Assembly (NCBI RefSeq): GCF_009796805.1 | Contig: NZ_CP047029.1 | Coordinates: 3,734,001-3,798,000 of the forward strand | Length of the DNA: 64,000 nucleotides | From: Algibacter sp. L1A34 | Lineage (GTDB): Bacteria > Bacteroidota > Bacteroidia > Flavobacteriales > Flavobacteriaceae | Direction: 5' to 3' | In this document: one piece after another, positions 52,704 to 61,681 of the stretch | Layout of the letters: the number at the start of each line of letters is the position of its first letter | How positions within the stretch are numbered: position 1 is the stretch's first letter | Program-made: the position numbers and the translations under genes | Notes under the pieces: model-generated | The model's input: the letters and a program-made list of their open reading frames with translations, nothing else | Told to the model about the DNA's origin: nothing | The model's database searches: none

Positions 52704-53720
52704 TTAATTAACAGTGTATCTAACAATAACCTCATTATCTAAAATAATATTTGTTGACCATATAAATTGAGCATCTGCCTCACTATCATCAAAAATATTA
52801 GTAAAATTAGTGTAAGAAGGTTTATTATCCACACCTATAGTATTATTTGTAAACTCGGTTGCGTTAGGCCATTCGTTATCATCAAAATCTGCAGATTGCC
52901 AATTTAATGGTGTTTTCCAATGCAAAGCGTAATATAATGTTCCGTCATTAGAGTCTTCTGTACTGCACGTTTCACTTAACCTTAAAGTACCTTCTTCTTG
53001 AACACAAGACAAATCTATTAAAGGCGCCGTGTAAAATGTTTGGGCTTTCCAATTAGTATCTGTTGTTGCGATAATATCTCCACTAGCATCTTTAAAAACA
53101 GCTACCATTCCACCATCTCCTGGATGAAACGTTTGTCCTCTATTAGCCTCAGACCCTAAACCACTATTTTCTTCCCAATCTACCAATTTCATGGCTATTG
53201 TGAAAGGCGTGTTTACCTTAAAACGAACTATATTAGAATTAAACTGTGTAAACGGAACATTGTCCTTACCTACTGGAGTTCCATTAATATACATTTCAAA
53301 ATAATTATCAGCAAATACATATGCCGTAACTATTTCACCATCGGCATCAACCTCAATAATATCTGTTCCGTCTAAAGCTGCTAAAGCTTCATCTGCCGAG
53401 GTATATTCCACTTTTGTACATGGATTAAACAAATCTGATGCAAAAGGAAAACTATCTTCAGTAAAATTAACCTCAGCAGGAACCGTCCATTTACTGCCAT
53501 CTGTTGCGGTAGAAACGCCTATTGGTGCTTCTCTACCTCTATCACATTCAAATATATTTTGAGTAAGCACTGTTGCTGCCCCTTGAGATACAGAGGCTGT
53601 ACCTTTATATATTTTTGAATTTTCAGGTGTTGTTTTCTTAGCGTTTTCACCATTTTTACAAGCCGTCATTGTAAAGCAGGCTAAAACAAACATTAGTGTC
53701 GTATTCTTTAAGTATATCAT
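52704..53720 (-). CDS. Lipoprotein of unknown function in the YHYH operon
   Basis: A 338-residue protein with leader and lipobox CFTMTACKN. The mature part is beta-rich and acidic with many Thr, Asn and Asp residues. Its later half (CTKVEYTSADEALAALDG, NYFEMYINGTPVGKD) has the look of jelly-roll carbohydrate- or ligand-binding modules, but I do not recognise the family. Several Cys residues are present. It lies 13 bp after the PEBP-like gene and 48 bp before the regulator gene. Confidence 0.7.
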   Translation of the reverse strand: MIYLKNTTLMFVLACFTMTACKNGENAKKTTPENSKIYKGTASVSQGAATVLTQNIFECDRGREAPIGVSTATDGSKWTVPAEVNFTEDSFPFASDLFNPCTKVEYTSADEALAALDGTDIIEVDADGEIVTAYVFADNYFEMYINGTPVGKDNVPFTQFNSNIVRFKVNTPFTIAMKLVDWEENSGLGSEANRGQTFHPGDGGMVAVFKDASGDIIATTDTNWKAQTFYTAPLIDLSCVQEEGTLRLSETCSTEDSNDGTLYYALHWKTPLNWQSADFDDNEWPNATEFTNNTIGVDNKPSYTNFTNIFDDSEADAQFIWSTNIILDNEVIVRYTVN

Positions 53721-53733
53721 TTTATGCTTGTTT

Positions 53734-54333
53734 TTAATTTGAGTCTATAAATGTTAAAGTCGTTCTATCTATAATGTTCACGGTATCCAATGCATTCATA
53801 AATACATTGTAATCTACGGTTAAACTGTGTTTTTTAGGTAAAATGGCAGGTGTTTCTGATAAGGCATAAAGCGCTATGATGTATTCGTGCTTACCTTTGC
53901 CACGAGAACAAGGTGACGTATATGATATGGCTGTACCATCTTTATTTGCACCCATAAACCAATTACCTTTAGACGCCATTTTGTATGGAATCTCTGTTGT
54001 TTCAGGATTTATACCCCATAATAACAGATATGAATTGATTTCTGTTTTATTATCTTTTTTGGGATAATGATACATCACGACAGCTAAAGATTTAGTGCCT
54101 TCAGGCACATTCCCCCATGAAAGAGGTATGGAGTTTTCAACATCATTAACCTTTTCCTCACACTTATAAGCATCTAATAAAACACCATCCTCTATCGCAA
54201 TACTCGATAGTTTAAAATCTGAATGTATGGTTTTAAAATCATCATGATTCACTTCTGTAGTCGCTTTTTTATTATTTTCACAAGACATCAATCCAATAAA
54301 AAGTATGGGAACTATAAATTTTGAATATTTCAT
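53734..54333 (-). CDS. PEBP-like (YbhB/YbcL-type) lipoprotein
   Basis: A 199-residue lipoprotein (lipobox FIGLMSCEN) with a phosphatidylethanolamine-binding-protein fold: IPLSWGNVPEGTKSLAVVMYHYP, then LLWGINPETTEIP and a GKHEYIIALYALSE stretch near the end. The D-H pair of the classical PEBP pocket is partly replaced. Bacterial relatives are described as Raf-kinase-inhibitor-like, but true function is unknown; binding of phosphate or small anions has been suggested for the fold. Its ATG overlaps the stop of the YHYH gene by 4 bp. Confidence 0.87.
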   Translation of the reverse strand: MKYSKFIVPILFIGLMSCENNKKATTEVNHDDFKTIHSDFKLSSIAIEDGVLLDAYKCEEKVNDVENSIPLSWGNVPEGTKSLAVVMYHYPKKDNKTEINSYLLLWGINPETTEIPYKMASKGNWFMGANKDGTAISYTSPCSRGKGKHEYIIALYALSETPAILPKKHSLTVDYNVFMNALDTVNIIDRTTLTFIDSN

Positions 54334-55655
54334 TTGTCTCTTGGTTTATAGGTTTCAACGGTTACTGTGCCATCAGGGTTTATAAATTGATAGCTGTAAG
54401 TGTCTTCTCTGTCCCAACTATAATTTATAGTATATTCTTTTGAATCTAAACTGTACGTTAATGCATATGAATTTTCTTCTAAAGATTTAAAGTCAATAAT
54501 CTCAGCACCTCGCAATGGTCGTAATGCAGGTCGTAATTCTTGTGTTCTAGGTTGCGGATATACTTGATTTTCTGGCGCTTTTGTTTTTGGGTCTAATATC
54601 ACTTCACCTCGCATACCTGCAATAAAATAAGGATATTTTTTAATAGTATGGTATTCATAAGAACCGTCTGCATTTGTTTTTCCTAAATAGACATCTAACG
54701 CATCTGTTGTTTCTCCATATACAGGAAAACCATCTACAGCATAAGCTAGTGGGTTACCAATACCTACTTGATCTTGCAGGTGTAATGGTGGCAAATGGTA
54801 ATGATAATCGTCTGCACGTCCACAATGTCCGCCCCAATTGTCTAATTCTCCAATAGCATTAGCATCTTCACCTCTATTATTTAAAGGATTAAAAATGGGA
54901 ATTCCATTTACAGCGACAGCAATCGCACCTTTTAGTAAATTGGTTTTTGTCGATAATGGGTGTTCTGCCATTTTTGGATGCGTAGGTATAGCCCAACTAT
55001 TATTACCTGTGTAATTTTGGTTTATAGGCACTTGTTGTTGCCAGTTTGTAATACCAACCATCATATCATGATCTGGTAACCCATTTGATGAAATATACAG
55101 GTAGTTGTCGTCTGTACGTGTTGTAACACCTTCAAATTTTTCGAAAAAACTTTGCATCATCGAGACATTACTGGGAGGCACTTCTGCAATACTCGTTTTA
55201 GCAGTATTCGTGTTTTTACATGATACAATTAGCAGAACGATTATACCAAATGCTCCGTGAGTTAAATACAACACTTTTTTTTGTTTTATCAGTTTAAATA
55301 CAGAAAAGGACAAAAGAAAAATACCTAAACCTATAAGTGCCCAATTAAAATTTGATACTGATTGAGAATCAGCTTCAGCAGCAATACTACCATTTAAAGC
55401 AAGAATGGATTCACTTTTGGTTTTAATATACTTTTGATTTGCTTCGGAAAAGTCTGAAATTTGAAAAATCTTGACAGTATGATTGCCATCTATAAGCCAA
55501 ACCTCATCATTTTCATATTTAACAAAATCAGCATTAATTATTTTATTAGTACTTGTTAATTCCCATTGTTTTAAAGGAATCCCATGTCCACCTTCATGAG
55601 CAAAAACCGTCCCATTTAATATCAAAAAAAAAATAATTATAAGTGCGTTTTTCAT
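54330..55655 (-). CDS. YHYH-domain protein fused to SHD1-like and membrane segments
   Basis: A 441-residue protein. Signal peptide 1-19 (ending VFAHEGGHG). Residues about 28-78 resemble an SHD1-type small beta domain (KQWELTSTNK, NADFVKYENDEVWLIDG). Two hydrophobic helices follow (about 104-122 and 129-146, the second ending in a lipobox-like IVSCKN). Residues about 165-440 form the YHYH domain (PF14240): GAIAVAVNGIPIFNPLN, WGGHCGRADDYHYHLPP with YHYH at 284-287, and AYAVDGFPVYG. The His-rich motif suggests metal binding. The domain probably faces the periplasm. The gene overlaps the PEBP-like gene, so the two products are likely partners. Confidence 0.88.
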   Translation of the reverse strand: MKNALIIIFFLILNGTVFAHEGGHGIPLKQWELTSTNKIINADFVKYENDEVWLIDGNHTVKIFQISDFSEANQKYIKTKSESILALNGSIAAEADSQSVSNFNWALIGLGIFLLSFSVFKLIKQKKVLYLTHGAFGIIVLLIVSCKNTNTAKTSIAEVPPSNVSMMQSFFEKFEGVTTRTDDNYLYISSNGLPDHDMMVGITNWQQQVPINQNYTGNNSWAIPTHPKMAEHPLSTKTNLLKGAIAVAVNGIPIFNPLNNRGEDANAIGELDNWGGHCGRADDYHYHLPPLHLQDQVGIGNPLAYAVDGFPVYGETTDALDVYLGKTNADGSYEYHTIKKYPYFIAGMRGEVILDPKTKAPENQVYPQPRTQELRPALRPLRGAEIIDFKSLEENSYALTYSLDSKEYTINYSWDREDTYSYQFINPDGTVTVETYKPRDK

Positions 55656-55676
55656 TAGATTAATTTTAAAATTATT

Positions 55677-56711
55677 TTAGTTGGTTTCAATTTCTAATTG
55701 TGCAAAAAAGTGTTCGTTTTTAATAAACGTTTTAAAGCTGTGTTTGTTTGGGTATAATAATTCTAAACGCTTTTCAATATTAACAAGCCCGATACCGGAA
55801 CCACTCTTATCATCTGTCTTTTTAGGAAAATTAGCATTTTCAATAGTAAATAGAACAGTTTGTTTATCAACTGTCATATTTATATTAATTTTACTCTCTT
55901 TACTAGCAGAAACGCCATGTTTAAAAGCATTTTCAATTAATGATATAAATAATAACGGAGCAATGGTTATACCTGTTTCTTCTTCAGGGAAGTTATAATT
56001 CACTTTGGTTTTATCTGAGATTCTAAGCTTCATTAATTCTATATACTTTTTCATAAAGTCTATTTCTTTAGATAATAAAACAGACTCTACACTTGTTTCA
56101 TATAGCATATATCGCATTAATTTACTCAAACTATGGATTGATGATTTCGCACGATCCGGAGAAATATCTACCAAAGCATAAATATTGTTTAGAGAATTAA
56201 AAAAGAAATGCGGTTGCAATTGGTAATGTAAATGCTGAAGCTCTGATTTCAATTTTACATTTATGGCTTCTTTACGTTCTGCTTCAGTTTTCACCCAACG
56301 TTTTGTGCTTTTTATTGCTATAGAAAATAATAAAGGTGCCATGTAAGATAGCATTTGTATATAAACAAACATTTTAAAAGGAGGACCTTCACCTTTAGTA
56401 TTATCTCGCTTTTTCATAAGCTCTTCAAAAAAGGTAACTTCAATTTGCTCTTTTAAAAATATGAAGAAAGCAATAATAACAACATTAATTAAAATAAATT
56501 GAGTTGTTTTTTTCTCGAATAAAAAGCGATCTATAAAAACAAAATAATTGAGATAAAAAATGAATGCATAAAAAACTAAGGGAATCCAAAAATGTGCAAT
56601 AACCCTATTAATTTCTTGCTCTTGTCCATACGATAAAAGATATGGCATACAAAACAGAACAAGCCAAACTAGGAGGTGTAAAAGGACACTTATTTTTTTA
56701 TTTTTATGCAT
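55677..56711 (-). CDS. LytS-type sensor histidine kinase
   Basis: A 344-residue kinase with four N-terminal membrane helices (about 12-28, 40-60, 72-90, 115-133) and no extracytoplasmic domain of size. The His_kinase domain carries the H-box LQPHFFFNSLNNIYALV; the ATPase part has LIENAFKHGV and a GSGIGLVNIEKRL segment. This is the common partner class of LytTR regulators; the regulator is encoded at 51921. It lies 21 bp before the YHYH gene and 17 bp after the DoxX gene. Confidence 0.93.
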   Translation of the reverse strand: MHKNKKISVLLHLLVWLVLFCMPYLLSYGQEQEINRVIAHFWIPLVFYAFIFYLNYFVFIDRFLFEKKTTQFILINVVIIAFFIFLKEQIEVTFFEELMKKRDNTKGEGPPFKMFVYIQMLSYMAPLLFSIAIKSTKRWVKTEAERKEAINVKLKSELQHLHYQLQPHFFFNSLNNIYALVDISPDRAKSSIHSLSKLMRYMLYETSVESVLLSKEIDFMKKYIELMKLRISDKTKVNYNFPEEETGITIAPLLFISLIENAFKHGVSASKESKININMTVDKQTVLFTIENANFPKKTDDKSGSGIGLVNIEKRLELLYPNKHSFKTFIKNEHFFAQLEIETN

Positions 56712-56727
56712 TTTATATTATTTATTA

Positions 56728-57126
56728 TTAATCCCACTTGTTAGAAGTAGACACTGCATAGCTGCCAGAACCCGTAAAAAAGAATACCAAACCTCCAAAT
56801 GCATATAACAAAAGTACTTCAATTTCTAGACCTCCTGTTTTTGAAATAGCAAAAATATGATCTGCATGTGCTAAAATAAGTGCAGCAACCATACCTAAGA
56901 AAAACATTAATGACGCTAATCTGATTCTAAACCCAATTATAATCAATATTGGTGCTATTAACTCTGTTACATATACTCCATATGCCATCACTGAAGGCAA
57001 ACCAACTTCTGCAAGCATATTTTCGATACCTGTGAGACTATTTAATTTTGCAATGCCATGAAATAGCATTAGTCCTGCTATTACTATTCTTAATAACAAT
57101 AATCCGAAGTCTATATCCTTTTTCAT
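56728..57126 (-). CDS. DoxX-family membrane protein
   Basis: A 132-residue protein with four membrane helices. The family signature is easy to see: LLLRIVIAGLMLFHGIAKL at the start, MAYGVYVTELIAPILIIIGFRIRLASLM in the middle, and a GGLVFFFTGSG end. DoxX proteins are membrane subunits of unclear biochemical role, tied to thiosulfate or quinone chemistry in some archaea and to redox stress in others. It is co-transcribed with the DUF1566 genes and kinase gene. Confidence 0.92.
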   Translation of the reverse strand: MKKDIDFGLLLLRIVIAGLMLFHGIAKLNSLTGIENMLAEVGLPSVMAYGVYVTELIAPILIIIGFRIRLASLMFFLGMVAALILAHADHIFAISKTGGLEIEVLLLYAFGGLVFFFTGSGSYAVSTSNKWD

Positions 57127-57157
57127 AACATCAATAATTTTAATTAAACAACTTATA

Positions 57158-58456
57158 TTACTTCAAGTTTCTTACCAAACGAACGTAATTATAATATCTC
57201 TCACCACCTTCACTAGCAGGTCCATTTTCATGTTTTGTATCGAACCTAACCGCTCCTGCTCCATGAAAATCTAAACCTTCATTATTCACGGCACGTCCAA
57301 AAGCAACATACCATGCGTAATAGAAGGGTTTTCCTTTTTGAAAATGTGCAGAAGTACTAGTCCAGAAATATGGATAATCTATATCGCTATTTTCATTAGT
57401 AATTTCTGAAATATTAAAAATTGGATCTATTGCAGGTCCTTCTTGTTCTTTGTCTTTTGCACCAGGTGCAAAATCATAATCAACAATACCTTGAAGTTCT
57501 TTTACATTAGGTAAACGCCAATCTGAATATTCTGCCAAGGTGGAATTTTCCGCATAGTAAAGTGCATTTTTCCAATCTAAACCTTTTTCACTGTCGTTTT
57601 TAGACCACATTAAACCTGATGCTTTATCTGTAATAGTATTATCTCCATTATCATAAAAATCATTAACACCATAAGCATTTCCACGAACTGCACGAACATG
57701 CTTTAACATTGGGTTACCTGTTGGTCGCTCACCATTCCCTGGAGGTGGAGGTCTATTTCCTTTTTCTCCATTTTCACTTTCTTGCCCTTGAGGTTTTTGG
57801 TTTCCTGGAGGAGGCCCTTTACGATCACCTCTATCTTCTGGCTCTTCGCCTGGATAAGCTTTTATATGTCCTGTAGCATGATTAACACCAAAAGCCGCAG
57901 CATATTGACCTTCTTCTGTATGACCTACATATTTATTATCTGCCCAATATTGTTCACTTTTATCAACATGTTCATTATTTACAAGTGAGAAATAATTGGT
58001 ATCCAAATAAGGCCAACCTTCGCTAAAATCGCTAATTGAGTATAACTCTTTTGCTGTTGGCATCCTCCAATCATCATAACCATCTAACTCTAGGTTTTCG
58101 CAGTATTCTTTAGCACCTTTCCAATCAAAACCTTCTGTGGTAGGCACTTCTTGCCACATTAAACCTGTATTTAAATCTGTTGTGATGCCTTCTTCATTTT
58201 TTTGATAAGACATTTTTTTGCCTTTAAGATAATTAGCATCTTGACCAAAAAGTGAATCACTTGGTTTTAAAGATGGAATTACGTTGCCATCTTCATCATA
58301 CAAAGTCACTTGACCAGTGGCAACCTGTACATAATTCTGTACATCATTAATAATTGGCTGAGCACTTGAATTTTTATCTTTACATGCCTGTACTGTAAAC
58401 ATGAGTAACACAATTAAAGTTACAACTCTTGCTGTGGTATTTTTTAATGTTTTCAT
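57158..58456 (-). CDS. DUF1566 (Lcl-type) lipoprotein with disordered insert
   Basis: A 432-residue lipoprotein (lipobox MFTVQACKD). It has two copies of the DUF1566 / Lcl C-terminal domain, each with the pattern T-GLMW, WKGA, YDDWRMPTAKELYSI (first) and YSDWRLPNVKELQGI (second). Between them is a disordered stretch rich in Pro, Gly, Glu and Lys (about residues 198-245). Lcl-type domains adopt a C-type-lectin-like fold and can bind glycans or surfaces; in Bacteroidota they are poorly known. A paralogue precedes it by 24 bp. Confidence 0.88.
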   Translation of the reverse strand: MKTLKNTTARVVTLIVLLMFTVQACKDKNSSAQPIINDVQNYVQVATGQVTLYDEDGNVIPSLKPSDSLFGQDANYLKGKKMSYQKNEEGITTDLNTGLMWQEVPTTEGFDWKGAKEYCENLELDGYDDWRMPTAKELYSISDFSEGWPYLDTNYFSLVNNEHVDKSEQYWADNKYVGHTEEGQYAAAFGVNHATGHIKAYPGEEPEDRGDRKGPPPGNQKPQGQESENGEKGNRPPPPGNGERPTGNPMLKHVRAVRGNAYGVNDFYDNGDNTITDKASGLMWSKNDSEKGLDWKNALYYAENSTLAEYSDWRLPNVKELQGIVDYDFAPGAKDKEQEGPAIDPIFNISEITNENSDIDYPYFWTSTSAHFQKGKPFYYAWYVAFGRAVNNEGLDFHGAGAVRFDTKHENGPASEGGERYYNYVRLVRNLK

Positions 58457-58480
58457 AATTACTAAAATTTGTTTCTATAC

Positions 58481-59680
58481 TTATTTTTCAACGTTTCTTA
58501 CTAGTCTTACATAGTTATTAATTCTAATAGAGTCAGCTGCGTTTATAGATTCCATTAAATAATCTTCAATGTTACCCGATTTTGGGTCTGATCTTTGTGC
58601 TCCAGCTCCATGCCAATCGTAATATTCTGTTGCTGCACTATTATCTTTACTATATGCTTTACCAAATGCTATATAACAGGCCGTATATTTAAAATCTCCT
58701 TGTGTTGTACTTGTCCAAAACCAACTATCGTCATTAGTACATTCAAAATAGTTTTCATCTATAGCAGGAATCGTTTTTTTATCATAATCTACAATACTTT
58801 GTAATTCCTTGGTATTTGGGATTCTCCAATCTGTATAGTCTGCTAATTCACTATCTTTTGCATATATCAGTGACTCCTTCCAATTGTAGGCGTTTCCGTT
58901 ATCAACCTTTTGCCACATTAAACCTGTAGCTTTATCTGTAACAGTTCCATTGCCATTATCTACATAATCATTTACACCATATACATTTTCTTTACCACGA
59001 ACTGCTCTTACAAAGCAACCAGGATCTCTAACACCTACTTCGCCATTATAATACAAACCAGTTTCATAAGATTTAATATGCCCATCGGCAAAATTAAACC
59101 CAAAAGCCCCTTCCATTTTTATGTTTTGCAATGGACCTTTTGTATATTTAGTACTTGACCAATATTGGCCTGCAAAAGGCATTCTTTGTTCGTATTCAAA
59201 ATCGAAATAATCAATATCTAAATAAGGTTTTGATTTATTTAAATCTTCAGGAAATAACTCTCCATTAGAATACAATAATGAATACAATTCTTTAATTGTT
59301 GGTAGTCTCCAATCTGTGTAACCTCCAATTTCAAGATTTTCTACATAATCGAAAGCATCATAAAAATTATGACGATTAAAATCTGGTGTTTTTTGCCACA
59401 TTAAACCTGTATTTACATCGCTAATAGTTCCATCATCATTATCTTTATAAGACGAAACTATACCAGTATATTGGGCATCTTGACCATAGTAATCATCAGT
59501 TATATTTGGCTTAATAATTTCATTACCATCATTGTCATAAAACTTATCTTGACCTGTATCTGATAACACAAAGTGAATATCATCATTGGTTAAAACTCGT
59601 TTTTTAGTGTCTGAATTTTTACAGCCCACAAAAAACATACTAAGGCAAAAAGCACTTATTTTAAAGCAACTAAATTTCAT
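58481..59680 (-). CDS. DUF1566 (Lcl-type) lipoprotein
   Basis: A 399-residue lipoprotein (lipobox FFVGCKNSD) built like its neighbour: an N-terminal part with a repeated GQDAQY-like box, then two DUF1566 copies (TGLMWQKTPD with YTDWRLPTIKELYSL, and TGLMWQKVDN with YTDWRIPNTKELQSI). It lacks the Pro/Gly-rich insert of the downstream paralogue. The two genes arose by duplication and lie next to each other, between the MacB-type permease and the DoxX gene. Confidence 0.88.
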   Translation of the reverse strand: MKFSCFKISAFCLSMFFVGCKNSDTKKRVLTNDDIHFVLSDTGQDKFYDNDGNEIIKPNITDDYYGQDAQYTGIVSSYKDNDDGTISDVNTGLMWQKTPDFNRHNFYDAFDYVENLEIGGYTDWRLPTIKELYSLLYSNGELFPEDLNKSKPYLDIDYFDFEYEQRMPFAGQYWSSTKYTKGPLQNIKMEGAFGFNFADGHIKSYETGLYYNGEVGVRDPGCFVRAVRGKENVYGVNDYVDNGNGTVTDKATGLMWQKVDNGNAYNWKESLIYAKDSELADYTDWRIPNTKELQSIVDYDKKTIPAIDENYFECTNDDSWFWTSTTQGDFKYTACYIAFGKAYSKDNSAATEYYDWHGAGAQRSDPKSGNIEDYLMESINAADSIRINNYVRLVRNVEK

Positions 59681-59708
59681 TTTATTAAGATTTTAATGGT
59701 TCATATGT

Positions 59709-60929
59709 CTACTCGTAACGTAATGCTGTAATAGGGTCTAGAGCGGCTGCTTTTCTTGCCGGATACCATCCAAAAAAGATACCTGTAACGGCACAAACTA
59801 CAAATGAAATAATTATAGAATATAGTGCTACGCTTGTAGGCCAATTAAGAAATTTTTCAATAAAAACCGTTGCTCCAAGACCTAGTAACACGCCTAAAAC
59901 ACCACCAGTGATACTTATTAAAATAGCTTCAATTAAAAACTGCATTAAAATATCTGCTCCTTTGGCTCCAACAGCCATACGTAACCCAATTTCTTTAGTT
60001 CGTTCTTTTACGGAAACATACATAATGTTCATAATCCCGATACCTCCAATCAATAATGAAATACTTGCAACTGCCACAAGTAAAATGGTTAACATCTCGC
60101 TAGTTGAACTAAAAGTTGAAATTAACTCTTCCATAGAACGTACTGTAAAATCATCATCTTCAGTATCCATTAGTTTGTGTTGATATCTTAAAATTTCAGT
60201 AACTTGAGTAACTGCTTCAGGAGCATCATCTTCGCTTATAGCAGAAGCCATAATTTGATTTAAATAATCGATAGCCAAAATACGTTTTTGAACTGTTGTG
60301 TATGGAGCAATAACAACATCATCTTGGTCTTGTCCAAAAGTATTTTCACCTTTTTCTTCTAAAACTCCAATAACTTTGAAAGGGATATTACTAAAACGAA
60401 TCATTTGCCCTACTGGTTCTTGCCCATCTGGAAATACATTGTCCACAACGGTTTGACCTATTAAAGCGACTTTTGAAGCCGATTTAACTTCTGCATCTGT
60501 AAACATACTTCCGCTTTGTAAATCGACTACTTTAATTTTTAAATAGTCTGGATTTACACCATAAATAGTACTTGGCCAGTTGTTAGAACCATTAATTACT
60601 TGCCCACTACCATTAACAACAGGTGTCATGTAACTTAATAACGAAGATTGTTCTTTAATTTTTTCGTAATCTTTAAGCGTTAAAGTTTGTACATCTCCTC
60701 CACTTCCTCTTGCGGGGCCTCTATCATCTGCACCCGGTCTAATAGTAATCATGTTAGATCCCATTGCAGAAATAGTTGTACGAATACTTTCCTTCGAACC
60801 TTCTCCAATAGCTAACATAGCAATAACAGAAGCTACCCCTATGATGATACCTAACATGGTTAGCAGCGTTCTTGTTTTATTAAGAACGATGGCTTTAAAA
60901 GCGATTTTTAATAAATTGAATAGTCTCAT
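59709..60929 (-). CDS. MacB-type ABC permease
   Basis: A 406-residue permease without fused ATPase. It has the MacB layout: helix near the N-terminus (MLGIIIGVASVIAMLAIGEG), a large periplasmic MacB_PCD domain (about 45-245) and three C-terminal helices beginning ASISLLIGGIGIMNIMYVSVKERTKEIG. The ATPase is encoded separately just upstream with a 2-bp gap. Together with adaptor and TolC genes it forms a MacAB-TolC-like tripartite pump that takes substrates from the periplasm, such as peptides, lipids or lipoproteins. Confidence 0.93.
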   Translation of the reverse strand: MRLFNLLKIAFKAIVLNKTRTLLTMLGIIIGVASVIAMLAIGEGSKESIRTTISAMGSNMITIRPGADDRGPARGSGGDVQTLTLKDYEKIKEQSSLLSYMTPVVNGSGQVINGSNNWPSTIYGVNPDYLKIKVVDLQSGSMFTDAEVKSASKVALIGQTVVDNVFPDGQEPVGQMIRFSNIPFKVIGVLEEKGENTFGQDQDDVVIAPYTTVQKRILAIDYLNQIMASAISEDDAPEAVTQVTEILRYQHKLMDTEDDDFTVRSMEELISTFSSTSEMLTILLVAVASISLLIGGIGIMNIMYVSVKERTKEIGLRMAVGAKGADILMQFLIEAILISITGGVLGVLLGLGATVFIEKFLNWPTSVALYSIIISFVVCAVTGIFFGWYPARKAAALDPITALRYE

Positions 60930-60931
60930 AA

Positions 60932-61675
60932 TTAATCGTCTTGTTTAGGTAATTTGGCTAATTCTGCTGCTGCAGATTGTATATTATGATTTTGGTAATC
61001 TTGTATGATTTGCCCATCTTTTAATACAATAGTTCTACCGCTAAAGGTTGCTATATCTGGCTCGTGCGTAACAAAAGTAATGGTAATACCTTTTTTGTTT
61101 AACTCTTGAAATAGTGACATAATCTCGTAAGAGGTACGTGTATCTAAGTTTCCTGTAGCTTCATCTGCAAGAATCATAACTGGATTATTAACCAACGATC
61201 TCGCAATAGCAACACGCTGTTGTTGCCCTCCAGAAAGCTGTGATGGCGTGTGCCCCATTCTGTCTCCTAAACCAACCATTTCTAAAGCTTTTATAGCACG
61301 TTCTCTGCGTTCTTCGGTAGAAACCTTACTGTTGTATAACAATGGTAATTCTACATTTTCTATAGCAGACGTTCTTGCCAATAAATTATAAGATTGAAAA
61401 ATGAAGCCTATCTTTTCGTTTCGTATAGTTGCAAGCTCATTTCTGCTTAAATCTTTAACGCGCACGCCATCAATTTCATAAGTTCCAGATGAAGGTTGAT
61501 CTAAACATCCTAAGATATTTAACATCGTACTTTTACCAGAACCACTAGATCCCATAATGGTTACAAACTCGCCTTCGTTAATGGTAAACGAAATACCTCT
61601 TAAGGCATGAACCGTTTCGGTTCCCATGGTAAACTCACGCTTTAAGTCTTCTATTTTAATTATTTCTTTACTCAT
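60932..61675 (-). CDS. MacB/LolD-type ABC ATPase
   Basis: A 247-residue ATPase with all canonical motifs: Walker [11 protein letters not shown]-loop FQSYNLL, signature LSGGQQQR, Walker [13 protein letters not shown], and switch His in TFVTHEPD. It belongs to the MacB/LolD/FtsE group. It powers the permease encoded next to it. The intact motifs contrast with the degraded ATPase of the exporter at 39126. Confidence 0.95.
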   Translation of the reverse strand: MSKEIIKIEDLKREFTMGTETVHALRGISFTINEGEFVTIMGSSGSGKSTMLNILGCLDQPSSGTYEIDGVRVKDLSRNELATIRNEKIGFIFQSYNLLARTSAIENVELPLLYNSKVSTEERRERAIKALEMVGLGDRMGHTPSQLSGGQQQRVAIARSLVNNPVMILADEATGNLDTRTSYEIMSLFQELNKKGITITFVTHEPDIATFSGRTIVLKDGQIIQDYQNHNIQSAAAELAKLPKQDD

Positions 61676-61681
61676 CGCTGT

